A program made the position numbers and the translations under genes. This document shows, one piece after another, positions 49,601-57,940 of a stretch of DNA of 64,000 nucleotides (the first letter of the stretch is position 1; each line of letters starts with the position of its first letter). The stretch is taken from contig VLTN01000049.1 of the NCBI GenBank assembly GCA_008330645.1, positions 217,290 to 281,289 on the forward strand, given 5' to 3'. The notes under the pieces were generated by a model that had not been told where the DNA came from, made no database searches, and saw only the letters and a program-made list of their open reading frames with translations. Origin of the DNA: Cafeteria roenbergensis (taxonomy: Eukaryota > Sar > Bigyra > Bicosoecida > Cafeteriaceae).

Positions 49601-49653
49601 AAGTTGCAGCTGCAGTCCTGAAGCCTGCTGTTCCGGCAACCGACGACCCTTGA
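40651..49653 (+). CDS. Giant surface protein, C-terminal part: cadherin, IPT/TIG, Cys-rich and multi-span membrane region
   Basis: One uninterrupted 3000-codon frame, clearly continuing the cadherin array (it starts mid-linker, RDVNEAP; the ORF start codon is not a gene start). Six more cadherin linkers reach about 42780. Then about 14 IPT/TIG domains to about 47250, each with a P-x-(V/I)-xS opening, a GG(x)n(V/I/L)-x-GxNFG core and conserved Cys pairs. A Cys-rich, receptor-like module follows (HCLECPAGASC, CATGYSGERCSQC, LCERCPDSPG), then about nine membrane spans between 47610 and 48990 (for example ALFVVVALAACVAGYVL, VILARKFLVAFTALAF, FSSLVFFVGTLAVEVM), like the C-terminal region of other protist giant membrane proteins, and a 220-residue Ser/Arg-rich cytoplasmic tail. 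Likely adhesion or sensing at the cell surface. Confidence 0.85.
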   Translation: MRDVNEAPTFGFVSRRVEVSEGASPGASVLSGASLGASDPETPDASDLKFAILSGNQQGLWSMDAVGGDIRFAQSNPRALDFESAPRQSTLVVSVTDNGAPDGLKRSGTATLQMIVLDVNEPPAVVLPVAGLEVRENSAPGASAGSVSCADVDASDQSGLALALVAQEAIPGTSGVLPFVIDAGTGVLRVSPGAGGALLDAESKATYELQLQCTDNLGLVSETKSASVRIVDVNEAPVCAGPLSFSAAKGVKAMVGTPLGAVCSDPDSGDTLVFAIHPSSQAAAPAFAVDATSGQLRVHDVSGTGAGSVNDASARFALNVTVADKQGLATVVHVLVQMTDTNDPPVFGASVPRMLSVPESSTDGFIVALLQATDEDFASDQSHRLTYSLAPTGRSVNRPFPFAVTTTQGSSALGAGQIVLRLQGSGLAGLDFEGAQSEFDAIVTATDNGTPQLSASVVVTIRVADAAEPPTFDALVAESSPDVDAATGLPVIRAFVPEGLRKGAIAFSVTATDPDAASQGHLEWAIAAPTSLFSEHFTLDPASGAVAAASDIDFEAIAPRAGVGLASGHALSVTVTVGDVNEAASMRTSAVLRVSVTDVNEPPVVAASTALEVAEDATSGAVVGTVPATDPDSGSRGQLRFRINGSAAGDGASFRIDQLSGAVSIASAGLDWEDRPEYRFQVLIQDGDSVEPLQVATMVTISVSNVNDVQVTALRLDPTENPCTSSPCAEGSLADMVPRPSLASLSSTGIFFSPLGGAAVQLVGTGIGFTASRLEREGLTMADVKVAVTYGPTATEYVAQDCRVVAAGSVVQCRTVAAWGGSHKWRLEVTQVGSTPLNHACEAPLTTSAMPPEITSVTVSEHSGQLPAGQLPTYGGASFTVEGSGFGPKASVISLLLGGADGRRFVAESCAVTDGTQQRAMCATAPAGHGRNLGFTVVASGLPSAVFQSAVSYAPPVITSVAVKDQVTSSASQSTLRTRGGQVLVVSGSQLSDGAFPEELELRYGDGSGGSRRFQATQCRVTKPHTEMQCMSVAGVGFGLGVQVQVGGQWSEPSAATLAYASPIVSSVSGAGALASVTAGGETLSVVGDNFGPADTSLASVVVRYGPAANPGKYTAHSCRYGAANTEIVCLTAPGTGRAHALSVTVASQTSALLAGAVSYEPPVVAFYEGAGSLGAATDGMQEVLVTGRNFGPLGHGAIDVVVYRQPSGAAEGLTPTDLTTLASTSSQWSNWTDVPSLDTEQFVFRAASCRVSVAHVQLSCLTAEGAGRGMQWATVVDGQASTVPSTSYGAPRLVSISGLGTDGATTDGGEEVALRGANFGPSFELLDGGAAGFLSSVTYGPSRREYVAQGCRLASHSEIRCRTSAGVGRGHRWRVVVGGQETADYRDTVEARAAGLVLDYASPVLSSVSPLTGTTEGGFTLHLSGTNLGLSDARRASSGEAVMTVLFGDLQVPVVAQSTDGQGRHSADVYVPESDGGARDVQVRLIDPAGRETLSNALVFAFGPPTLSQDLNVVQALDGKFNVTATGTNFGLAPRILANGIPTENCAVIVPHRQVTCQFVGGSGDFSIITRSGFVSNSVFFDFISPSFLVGDASSRPLLDTQGGTVIRVEGLNWQTDPSRINVTVGGAPCPIMPLESPVIVLEDETVSRFSLECRAPPGQGQGVPVVITRGGQASLPDFAWSYAPPSLASVDPAASLPTTGGRITIRGSNFGISGVVLLPGISVQVESWSHDTIVALVDAGEGAALSLEVDVAQQRSAPLPFSFAPPLITQAPATGPTVGQAGALIVGANFGVSMPTVSLVRDLPGADGALQSLRCPVVSFDHSQLVVNLPEGTGTGWRLVVTAAGQEPVAPPPFDFDRPELVRIDHDPLMGLPTSGGVEITALGANLGPSGAVLFLRAFGDSNPLSGYQATWLRQTHANATFALPEGQGSTLEAVLTVDGQHSDPLPFAFDAPRIDSLLLPDQVPTEGTWRSRDPIRRDVVTIMGSSFGVQSTQRTEVRILPAAANVSAPFAAISPDDFRKGVACTLSVEPDPLALGQYKETESGVRNYGHGMIRAGIPEGYGRDLRLVVSVGGRLSNAVLFSYDPPMVAAVLPNVPTAATCPQTNAALGTCAVARPQGQSIRLTGRNFGETPPLDGELGIRIGGLPCSVQSWNRDATLGGRPYLTCSIPWDTVGVKNLTVEVALQEIEPWTAAEGLLATECAAGAYGVEGEHCLECPAGASCEGGSADPVSLPGWFDVRPGLGANGTDKVDDALCPAQRRVLSARDFCFRPMPCEPKEACIGASLCATGYSGERCSQCEPGRFYRINGLCERCPDSPGLIVALFVVVALAACVAGYVLNQKSVNVGLLAVGVDYFQVLAIFARTRVRWPAFVRDLFRWLSAFNLNLELAAPECVLPEMTFALKWFMTMLLPLAAVIVLGLTFGAQVLYKRVVMGRRDWRELTSHLDPLVAVMVVVGVFLYLVLSRMTLDVFNCAPTDPPDGDNLYMSGMLDVVCFQSETHLLLFPFAVTAAVLYVAGFPAFVFMFVRRNLYKVKYDQILRARGISPSSKLMPPQIKAFRARWHRLYYLYRPGKAYWLVVILARKFLVAFTALAFRSTPTYQLAASIVVLFAAFTLQVRHSPYMSLSDHDAVASQFRDFTDPANIKAEGTLQLAIRSNMDDFEQSFEAEGKRGAAGKWRAAASEIGKASSALKARATTAIAEQLVNYNAVEIGLLGCGILVNLAGIMFLSERFADSYNGYYQAEYDTLAVVVGLVIFSSLVFFVGTLAVEVMHVAAPATAARVFGVCVSTKRLDKRLARAGSKRDPMGSAGTASMAPLQQEGSREPSRGGTFEMVNNPASSIEALRVGGLLGVRLPTRAPDQAMWVRIRKVYQHNEQQLKDLQRALVKLEADSKRSTGAVSLSPNPLSPEHAQASRTRSSSPGAEAALQKPRGATKHRARTGFRSMQLGPRQVPRSRPHPIPAGALSPLIPPSLELETSPSKVAAAVLKPAVPATDDP

Positions 49654-50527
49654 CGTCAGGCAAGCGGTCTGTAAGTGCATGTGGCGATGCGCAGATCTGA
49701 TACTTCATGTCTCCAAGATACTGAAATGATCACTTGCAAGACCTGATGGGGCCCTGCTTGCTTGTGCCCACGAGCTTGGCAAGCTCAGGGCCAGCTTTTC
49801 CATCGGAGAAACAATACAACGAAACCGAGTTCTGAGACTGTTTGCGCGCGAATGCGTTCGTGTGGCAATGAACTGACAGATTGCGTGCGAAGTCAACAGA
49901 CAGAAGCGAAAACGGGCTTGCCAACCGCCAACAAAACATCATGATATTCAAGGTGACGAAGTCATACGCGTTCAGCTAATAGTCGCAGCGAGCCCCACAC
50001 AATTTCAGCTCGAGGGAAAGAATAGCAAGTGTCCGCCGTCAAGCAATGCCTCCCAACCAGCTACCGACAACTGCTGCATTCTTTCAGCACCGCTGCTGCT
50101 GAGCAGTGACGGCTAGGTGAATTGCGGCGTAGCTTTTGCAATGGCCTGTTCCAGTGTTGAACAGTCACATGGCGCATATGCGAATGCGGTGCAAACGTTT
50201 CATTGGATTATCCACTGCAGCTCCCAGACAATGCCAGGTTTGTGGAACCAAGGACTTGAGACAAAGTGCTAAATGTGGGACCAATCGAATGCAGCAAGCA
50301 TACAAAGTCGCCGCATTGTTCTTGTCATCCTGGCGAAAATGTTGACTGGACGTGTGCACTCAACGAAATGAAATGCAAGAACAAAAGGAAGGTGACCCCG
50401 AACATCGTGTTAACGATGGCATTGACAAGCTGCATACCAGGAGTTGATCTTGAATAGAGCAACATGACCATGCCTATAGTCCGACTGGGAATCTCCCCGC
50501 TAAGCTGCAATAAATGACGCAAAACGA
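49654..50527. other. AT-richer intergenic spacer
   Basis: 874 nt noticeably richer in A/T than anything to its left, without a recognisable gene. It marks the border between the gene-dense part and the retroelement-rich part. Confidence 0.5.
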
Positions 50528-51110
50528 ACCAATCCAGCAACTCCATCACCGATGAATCACAAACCGCGCAAAACCCACGATCCAAATTCCAAGCCCAATC
50601 CCAGATCACTCCCATCACACCGCCTCGAGTCGCCACTCAGCCGCCCCTGCTCACCGCATACGCTCCACCTGCTGCCGCAGGTACTGCGTCTGCCCAATCA
50701 GCTGGGTCGCCAGTCCCTTGGCGATGACCTCGTTCAGCCTCGACAGCCAGCGGAAGGCCCAGCGCGCACGCTCCCTCGGCCGGTCGCCGAAGGCCGTGTC
50801 CGCCACCTTCTTGAGGAAGGCGAAGGCCGCCGGTCCCATGCGTCCCGTGGTCGTGATGACGAAGGGCACAATGGAGCTCAAGTTGTCCTTTGTAGCTGAG
50901 CTCTTCTTGTACTCCCTCATCTTGTCATTCTCACGGCGCTCGAGAAAGGCGTCCATGTTCTGCAGGCCCTGCGTCACGTAGGACTTGCTCACCGCCGAGG
51001 TGATCTGCACGTCGACGAGACGGGTGGTCTCGAAGTCGACGTGCACCCGCAGGTCCGGTCGCTTGCGCGCGGCCTCGCTGGACCCCGGCTGGGATCCAAA
51101 GCGCGTCTGC
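50528..51110 (-). mobile_element. Retroelement fragment E (5'-truncated, also lacks the last ~100 nt)
   Basis: About 583 nt closely matching the 3' end of the retrotransposon in the array at 53.9-64 kb: similarity begins at ACCAATCCAGCAACT and ends after AAGCGCGTCTGC. It carries the final part of the endonuclease frame (stop at 50651, minus strand). The terminal ~100 nt including the GAACATCGTT-G8 end are missing on the left, unlike the array copies. Confidence 0.85.
50651..51110 (-). pseudogene. C-terminal fragment of retroelement protein
   Basis: About 150 codons of the C-terminal endonuclease region: RPDLRVHVDFETTRLVDVQI, then the tail ending QYLRQQVERMR. It lacks the reverse transcriptase and the zinc module, so it is a relic. 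Confidence 0.8.
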
Positions 51111-52071
51111 GCCTCCACTTGTTCGGAATGGAGTTGGGCTCATATTTGTCCGCAGACGTAGATTCTACCCCGACAAAATCAGACGAGCCATCTGGCATCG
51201 TCGCTTCACTCTCTTGGGCCACGCGGCTTCCCCACAGCGTGCGGGGAGTGTCTCCGGCGTTATTTAGAGTGCCCCGAGCTCTAGTGTGCCCGTTGTTGTG
51301 GGCTGCCAGGACAAGCAGCTCTCCGGCAAGGCGCGCGAAGCGTGGGCTTTGCTTTTGCTCGCCGTGCCGTGCAAAGGTTCGTACAGCACTCCAGGGCCCC
51401 TTGCGGTCGGTTTTGAGGTTGTGCGAGAGAGCAAAGCCGCATTCGTGACCCGCCTGCCCATCCCGCGGCAGGCTGGGAGGTGGCTTGCGAGGTTTCAGTG
51501 CCCCTGTGGGTGCAGCCCCCGAGCAAGGCACCGCCACTCCCAGCCTGCTGGCGCCAGACACCTAACAGGTGCCCATTTGGTCACTGCTGGATGCGTGATC
51601 GTCATTCCCTACGATCACACGCATCGGGACGAATCGGATGCATTGCCGGACATGACTGTGAAGCTAGGCACCACTGTCGGGAGTCTTCGGTCTCTTGCCG
51701 GGGGACTGTGCAAAGCCATTGTTAGACAATCTGAAGGCATGTAGAAGATGCAGCGGCTGCACGTGTGTTGTGCGTGCAGGTGCGGGCAGGGAAGAGCTCA
51801 TGAACGTCAGCTTGCATATGAAGCCAGGCCCATCCCGGAGGTACGGCATGGTAAATGGCTGCATGGTGCAGTCAGAAGCCGCCAGCGTTGCGGACACAAG
51901 GCCGGGGCCCGTCTGTGAGCCTTGTGTCGGCACCAGCGCCGTGGCCGTACAAAGCCACCGCCCTTTTCGCCCGTTCCAGGCACTTAACTGAAGCCACCAC
52001 ACAGGCAGCACGGGGGCACGAGCCCGTATGCCTCGCTCACACTCGGGGACGCACCGCTCCGCCGCCGGCGG
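51111..52071. other. Spacer between retroelement fragment and LRR-like gene
   Basis: 961 nt; open frames on both strands have no recognisable domain. Possibly the 3' untranslated region of the LRR-like gene plus unique spacer. Confidence 0.4.
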
Positions 52072-53391
52072 TCACCGGCGGCCTTCCATCGCCCGACGCC
52101 ACAGCACCACCTCGCGCCGTGCGCCCCACGACCCGTCCCACGACCGCTGCAGCGCCGTGCGGCGCGCGGCCGCCGACCGGAGCGGCTCGGGCATGTCTTT
52201 TGTGCCCTCGATCAAGCCTCCCAGGCGCAGGCCCCGGTGACCCGTGGACGAAAGGAGCTCAAGGAGCCGCTCTTGGCCAGCCGCGGACGTGACGCAGCCG
52301 CACACGCCCTTGAGCGCGACGGCCAGCCGCGCCTCGGGCAGGCCGAGCATCGCCTCGATCAGAGACACCGCGGCAGGCTCCGTCATCGGATCGTTGTCCA
52401 GGTTGAGCTGCCGGAGCCCGGGGCACCGAGGGAGCGCGGCCGCAATGGCCGTGATCGCTGCCGCCGAAAGGTCGCACTGGGCCATGCACACGCACTCCGC
52501 CTGTCCTGATGCCACGCTCTCAGCAATCATCGCGGCCATGTCGTCCGAGCACGAGCACACGCGGAAGAACTGGAATCGCCGCGGCCATCCCGTGTCCCGC
52601 AGCGCCTTCATGACGGAACGTGTCGACTCGCCGAGCCGTGACAGCGGAACCCTTAGGGACAGTCGAAGCTCCACAGGCCGGGCCTCCGGCTCGCGGATGA
52701 GGCGCGCGAGGTCCTCAGCTTGCCTGCTCTTCAGCTTGTCCACGTGAAGGCACACAAGCTCGGGCCCGACTGGGCTCCGCAAAAGCGACAACACCGCATC
52801 CCAGCCCTCCGCGTTGAGGGCTACGATGGCGGACAGATCTAAACCCTTGATCCGGGGGTTCGCAGCGACGTCCTGGCAAAGCGCCGCCACCTCGCGACCC
52901 TGGTGTGCGTCGACGAAAATCCATCGCACGCTCGTTGACCGTATGGCAGCTCGCACGTCTGGGCGCGCCCAGAACACCGAATTCCAGTAACAAACGGGGG
53001 CTCTGAGACGTGCCAGCCGAGGGCACTTGCCGAGGAAAGCCACGAGGGCAGCAGCCCACCCGGACACGTCATTATCGCAGTTTGTTGTGCTGAACGCCAG
53101 CGACACCAGTCCAGGGCAGCCCATCGCCGCCGAGACCAGGACAGGTGCAGACTCGTCGCTCAACTCATCCGTTTCCAGCGCCACAGGCGTCGCCCGACCG
53201 AGGATGCGAGGGATGACAGCTTCCAGCTCGCTCACGTGCGTTCCGTACCCGCCCGGCACCTCAACCAGCTCCACGAGCTCGAGGTTTGGCTCCCATTCGA
53301 GAATGGAAATCGGCGGCAGTGCCGTCACGGGACTCCACCCGGGCATAGACCGCTCCACCGCGGCGACGGCGCTGGCCCTGCCAGCGTCCAT
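52072..53391 (-). CDS. Leucine-rich-repeat-like protein
   Basis: 439 residues, ATG at 53391, no intron evident. Degenerate ribonuclease-inhibitor-type LRR units: CPGLVSLAFSTTNCDN, FLGKCPRLARLRAP, NPRIKGLDLSAIVALNAEGW, and the best one ALPRCPGLRQLNLDNDPMTE with following helix AAVSLIEAMLG. The N-terminal 70 residues (PISILEWEPNLELVELVEVP) also look LRR-like; the C-terminus (RSAAARRTALQRSWDGSW) is basic. There is no signal peptide or NTPase, so probably an intracellular binding protein. It is the last ordinary gene before the retroelement array and so is near-terminal if the right side is a chromosome end. Confidence 0.7.
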   Translation of the reverse strand: MDAGRASAVAAVERSMPGWSPVTALPPISILEWEPNLELVELVEVPGGYGTHVSELEAVIPRILGRATPVALETDELSDESAPVLVSAAMGCPGLVSLAFSTTNCDNDVSGWAAALVAFLGKCPRLARLRAPVCYWNSVFWARPDVRAAIRSTSVRWIFVDAHQGREVAALCQDVAANPRIKGLDLSAIVALNAEGWDAVLSLLRSPVGPELVCLHVDKLKSRQAEDLARLIREPEARPVELRLSLRVPLSRLGESTRSVMKALRDTGWPRRFQFFRVCSCSDDMAAMIAESVASGQAECVCMAQCDLSAAAITAIAAALPRCPGLRQLNLDNDPMTEPAAVSLIEAMLGLPEARLAVALKGVCGCVTSAAGQERLLELLSSTGHRGLRLGGLIEGTKDMPEPLRSAAARRTALQRSWDGSWGARREVVLWRRAMEGRR

Positions 53392-53883
53392 AGCAGGCCT
53401 GTTTCCTTTCGGCGGGGCGCTGTGCGGCTGCTCGAGCTGGGCAGCCGAGGGCGGTTTTTGCTGTGCAGAGCCGGCGAATCGAATTGTCTGCCCTGCCAGA
53501 TCAACGAAGCCACATCTCTTGCACTTACGGCGGAGCGCGATGGGCCTGCCGCAGACGGTCCTCTTCGTGGGCTTTGCGCTGGTGAGCGTCTTGCGGGGCA
53601 GGCATCACACGCATCCCGGCTCGGCGACGGGCGGGAGCGCGGCATGTGACAAATGTAGCCAGCACCGCCCCGACTGCGCTCGCTTCTGGCGCCCTGGCGG
53701 GCCGCAGACTTGCCTGGAATCTTCGATTGCACAGCCGCCAACGGATAAGCAAGAGCTACGGACGGTGGACGCAGCCACGGGGCCGAGCCGGGGCATATCG
53801 CCCGCTGAAGTTGGTGTTGCTCGTGCAACGGGGTCGATGCGCTTCCTTGTCGCGGCTCAAAAAGGTTGGCACCGGGAATGAAT
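53392..53883. promoter_or_regulatory. Upstream region of LRR-like gene, up to the retroelement array
   Basis: 492 nt between the LRR start and the first array copy; presumably contains the gene's promoter. Ends GGCACCGGGAATG just before the first retroelement 3' end. No element recognised. Confidence 0.4.
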
Positions 53884-54426
53884 GAACATCGTTGGGGGGG
53901 GGCGAAAACTCGAGTAACCATGCCACACACTCGATTCACAGACTCACCAAACACCAATCCAGCAAATCCATCACCGATGAATCACAAACCGCGCAAAACC
54001 CACGATCCCAAGCCCAATCCCAGATCACTCCCATCACACCGCCTCGAGTCGCCACTCAGCCGCCCCTGCTCACCGCATACGCTCCACCTGCTGTCGCAGG
54101 CACTGCGTCTGCCCGATCAGCTGGGTCGCCAGTCCCTTGGCGATGACCTCGTTCAGCCTCGACAGCCAGCGGAAGGCCCAGCGCGCACGCTCCCTCGGCC
54201 GGTCACCGAAGGCCGTGTCCGCCACCTTCTTGAGGAAGGCGAAGGCCGCCGGTCCCATGCGTCCCGTGGTCGTGACGACGAAGGGCACAATGGAGCTCAA
54301 GTTGTCCTTTGTAGCTGAGCTCTTCTTGTACTCCCTCATCTTGTCATTCTCACGGCGCTCGAGAAAGGCGTCCATGCTCTGCAGGCCCTGCGTCACGTAG
54401 GACTTGCTCACCGCCGAGGTGATCTG
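53884..54426 (-). mobile_element. Array copy A, 5'-truncated non-LTR retrotransposon
   Basis: About 543 nt. The 3' end (left) is the shared GAACATCGTT-G9 block attached to unique DNA; the element breaks off at GTGATCTG on the right, where copy B's 3' end starts. Contains only the last 114 codons of the protein (stop at 54070). Its QTQC in place of QTQY separates it from the other copies. Confidence 0.9.
54070..54426 (-). pseudogene. C-terminal remnant in copy A
   Basis: Frame matching the final residues of the retroelement protein (SKSYVTQGLQSMDAFLERR to the VERMR end). Lacks the RT and most of the endonuclease module, so cannot be functional. Confidence 0.8.
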
Positions 54427-56520
54427 AACATCGTTGGGGGGGGTCGAAAACTCGCGTCACCATACCACACACTCGATTCACAGACTCATCAATCACCAAT
54501 CCAGCAACTCCATCACCGATGAATCACAAACCACGCGAAACCCGCAATCCCAAATCCCAAGTCCCAGATCCCTGCCATCACGCTGCAACGAGTCGCCACT
54601 CAGCCGCCCCTGCTCACCGCATGCGTTCCACCTGCTGTCGCAGGTACTGCGTTTGCCCGATCAGCTGGGTCGCCAGTCCCCTGGCGATGACCTCGTTCAG
54701 CCTCGACAGCCAGCGAAAGGCCCAGCGCGCACGTTCCCTCGGCCGATCACCGAAGGCCGTGTCCGCCACCTTCTTGAGGAAGGCGAAGGCCGCCGGTCCC
54801 ATGCGTCCCGTGGTCGTGATGACGAAGGGCACAATGGAGCTCAAGTTGTCCTTTGTAGCTGAGCTCTTCTTGTACTCCCTCATCTTGTCATTCTCACGGC
54901 GCTCGAGAAAGGCGTCCATGTTCTGCAGGCCCTGCGTCACGTAGGACTTGCTCACCGCCGAGGTGATCTGCACGTCGACGAGACGGGTGGTCTCGAAGTC
55001 GACGTGCACCCGCAGGTCCGGTCGCTTGCGCGCGGCCTCGCTGGACCCCGGCTGGGACCCGAAGCGCGTCTGCCCGTCCTGCCAGCTGGAGGGCTCCACC
55101 ACCGACTGCAGCCCCGCCGAGCGCACCGCCGCGTGCAGGACGTCGCGAACGTCGTTGTGCGCCCGGATGGTGGAACCCTTGCCGCAGCGGCAGCGCGCCA
55201 GGTGGTGTGCCACACCGGAGACCCCGCCGATGTGGACGGTGCCTCTCGCGGTGGTGACTCGTTGCATGCACGCACAGTTGATCGACACGCCGTCCGGCAC
55301 CACGTGGTCGGCCTCGGAGGCTCCGATGCGGTAGCGGGTGACCACCGCGAACTCCTCGTCTGTGAGCCCGCGGGGTCCCATCATCGTGTTGCGGAGCCAG
55401 TAGTGCGTTCCCGGCACGCACGCCTCTCGGAACGCGACCAGGTCGCTCATGACGCGTAGCATGGCCGGGTCGTCGATGTTGGCGACACGCTTCTCCGGCG
55501 TGCCCTTGGCCAGCGCCTCGGCCCTGCAGCGCGCTGTGCAGGCCCTGCGCGCCTTGGCCAGACGGCGCAGGAAGACACACTCGTGCTTGATGCGCAGCAT
55601 GTCGTCATGATGCAGCATCATCTTGCGCTGCCAGGGCGCCTCGGTCTGCTCGTTCGCCCGCGCCGTCACCCCGTCGCCGTACAGGCACTTGCGGAGCTTG
55701 GCCTTCAGGTCATCCGACAGCACGCCCAAGGTGTCGGGCAAGAAGCCCTCGAACCCTGTCGCTGCGGCCAGGCAGCGGGCTCCCTTGCAGGCCCTGATGA
55801 ACTCCTCCACCAGGTTTGCAGTTGCCTCCATGTCATCCGACGACTCGTCGTCAGATCCGAGCTCCATCATCGCCTCCAGCGCCAGCTCCTCCATCTCGGC
55901 GCGCAGCTCTTCCAGGCCCTCGACAGCCCCCGCGATGTCCGACCTCCACACGTGCGCCAGCTGGTAGCGCTTCTTCACCCTGGCGGCATGAAGGTCGGCC
56001 TTCTCGCCTACGACGCAGTCCTTGTCCGGCCTGAAGTACCGTGCCTCGGTGCAGGCGTCCTTGTACTCCTTGCTGTCCCGCTCGTAGTCCCGGTAAGCTC
56101 CCTTGGCGACCTCCTCGCATCGCAGCAGGATGTCGCCCACCTCCTTGGTCGCATCGCTGCGGTCTGAGCGCTTCAGCGCCCGCTTCACGAGTTTCTTGAG
56201 CGAGATGCCCTTCCAGTTGGGGTCGTTGCCGTCCGCGTCCGCGTCGGGTCCGTCCCTGGCCAACCCGATCGCCGGCGTTCGCCTGACCGAGTAGACCTGT
56301 GCCGCATCCGCTCTCGGCTGTGCGGCATCAGATGTCTCTTGGCCGGTTGGAGCGCCAGCCGCACTAGCTGCCGCTGCGCCGCCGCCGCTCGTCGTCATCT
56401 CGGTCGCCGCTCCCGCCGCGCTGGCGGCAGCCGCACCTCCACCGCCCGTCTGGCCTCCGCTTGTCGGTGTTGGCTGTTGCTCCGGTTCAGCCGCTCCCCC
56501 CCGTACCGCTGACGAGCCTT
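54427..56520 (-). mobile_element. Array copy B, 5'-truncated non-LTR retrotransposon
   Basis: About 2.1 kb. The 3' end GAACATCGTT-G8 sits directly on the truncated 5' end of copy A; the right boundary is after GACGAGCC, two bases (TT) before copy C's 3' end. Contains the linker, Cys/His module and endonuclease-like C-terminus, without RT. Confidence 0.92.
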
Positions 56521-56563
56521 GAACATCGTTGGGGGGGGTCAAAAGCTCGCGTAACCATGCCAC
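54614..56563 (-). pseudogene. RT-less retroelement ORF of copy B, fused across the junction
   Basis: 649-codon open frame. Its first ~15 codons (MAWLRELLTPPNDVQ) come from the 3' end of copy C, the rest from copy B, so the junction created a new N-terminus. It keeps the Gly/Ala/Pro-rich linker, the helical region, the zinc-type module (INCACMQ, then HHLARCRCG, AHNDVRDVL) and the RPDLRVH...VDVQI endonuclease-like block, all in frame. It could make an endonuclease/nucleic-acid-binding protein without RT, but expression is unknown. Confidence 0.75.
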
Positions 56564-57915
56564 ACACTCGATTCACAGACTCACCAAACACCAATCCAGC
56601 AAATCCATCACCGATGAATCACAAACCCCGCCAAACCCGCAATCCCAAGTCTCAAGTCCCAGATCCCTGCCATCACACTGCCTCGAGTCGTCACTCAGCC
56701 GCCCCTGCTCACCGCAAACGCTCCACCTGCTGTCGCAGGTACTGCGTCTGCCCGATCAGCTGGGTCGCCAGTCCCTTGGCGATGACCTCGTTCAGCCTCG
56801 ACAGCCAGCGAAAGGCCCAGCGCGCACGCTCCCTCGGCCGGTCGCCGAAGGCCGTGTCCGCCACCTTCTTGAGGAAGGCGAAGGCCGCCGGTCCCATGCG
56901 TCCCGTGGTCGTGACGACGAAGGGCACAATGGAGCTCAAGTTGTCCTTTGTAGCTGAGCTCTTCTTGTACTCCCTCATCTTGTCATTCTCACGGCGCTCG
57001 AGAAAGGCGTCCATGCTCTGCAGGCCCTGCGTCACGTAGGACTTGCTCACCGCCGAGGTGATCTGCACGTCGACGAGACAGGTGGTCTCGAAGTCGACGT
57101 GCACCCGCAGGTCCGGTCGCTTGCGCGCGGCCTCGCTGGACCCCGGCTGGGACCCGAAGCGCGTCTGCCCGTCCTGCCAGCTGGAGGGCTCCACCACCGA
57201 CTGCAGCCCCGCCGAGCGCACCGCCGCGTGCAGGACGTCGCGGACGTCGTTGTGCGCCCGAATGGTGGAGCCCTTGCCGCAGCGGCAGCGCGCCAGGTGA
57301 TGTGCCACGCCCGAGATCCCGCCGATGTGGACGGTGCCTCTCGCGGTGGTATCTCGCTGCACGCACGCGCAGTTGATCGACACGCCGTCTGGCACCACGT
57401 GGTCGGCCTCGGAGGCTCCGATGCGGTAGCGGGTGACCACTGCGAACTCCTCGTCCGTGAGCCCGCGTGGCCCCATCATCGTGTTGCGGAGCCAGTAGTG
57501 CGTTCCCGGCACGCACGCCTCTCGGAACGCGACCAGGTCGCTCATGACGCGCAGCATGGCCGGGTCGTCGATGTTGGCGACACGCTTCTCCGGCGTGCCC
57601 TTGGCCAGCGCCTCGGCCCTGCAGCGTGCTGTGCAGGCCCTGCGCGCCTTGGCCAGCCGGCGCAGGAAGACACACTCGTGCTTGATGCGCAGCATGTCGT
57701 CGTGATGCAGCACCATCTTGCGCTGCCAGGGCGCCTCGGTCTGCTCGTTCGCCCGCGCCGTCACCCCGTCGCCGTACAGGCACTTGCGGAGCTTGGCCTT
57801 CAGCTCGCCCGGCAGCTTACCCAGGGTGTCGGGCAAGAAGCCCTCGAACCCTGTCGCTGCGGCCAGGCAGCGGGCTCCCTTGCATGCCCTGATGAACTCC
57901 TCCACCACGTTTGCA
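56521..57915 (-). mobile_element. Array copy C, 5'-truncated non-LTR retrotransposon
   Basis: About 1.4 kb with the same 3' end (GAACATCGTT-G8) at left. The right boundary falls after GTTTGCA, beyond which the sequence is CTTTAGGGTTTA instead of element sequence. Shares TCLVD and CVQRDT with copy D, unlike copies B and E (TRLVD, CMQRVT in B). Confidence 0.92.
56709..57908 (-). pseudogene. C-terminal retroelement ORF of copy C
   Basis: 399 codons of the post-RT region including the zinc-type and endonuclease-like modules, ending VERLR where other copies end VERMR. Starts inside the element, so no native N-terminus. Confidence 0.78.
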
Positions 57916-57940
57916 CTTTAGGGTTTAATGAACATCGTTT
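57916..57940 (+). other. Telomere-like junction sequence between copies C and D
   Basis: 25 nt that belong to neither copy's aligned body: CTTTAGGGTTTA, then ATGAACATCGTTT, a partial copy of the retroelement 3' tail. TTTAGGG is the plant/algal-type telomere unit, G-rich strand running rightward. One and a half units can arise by chance. Confidence 0.45.
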
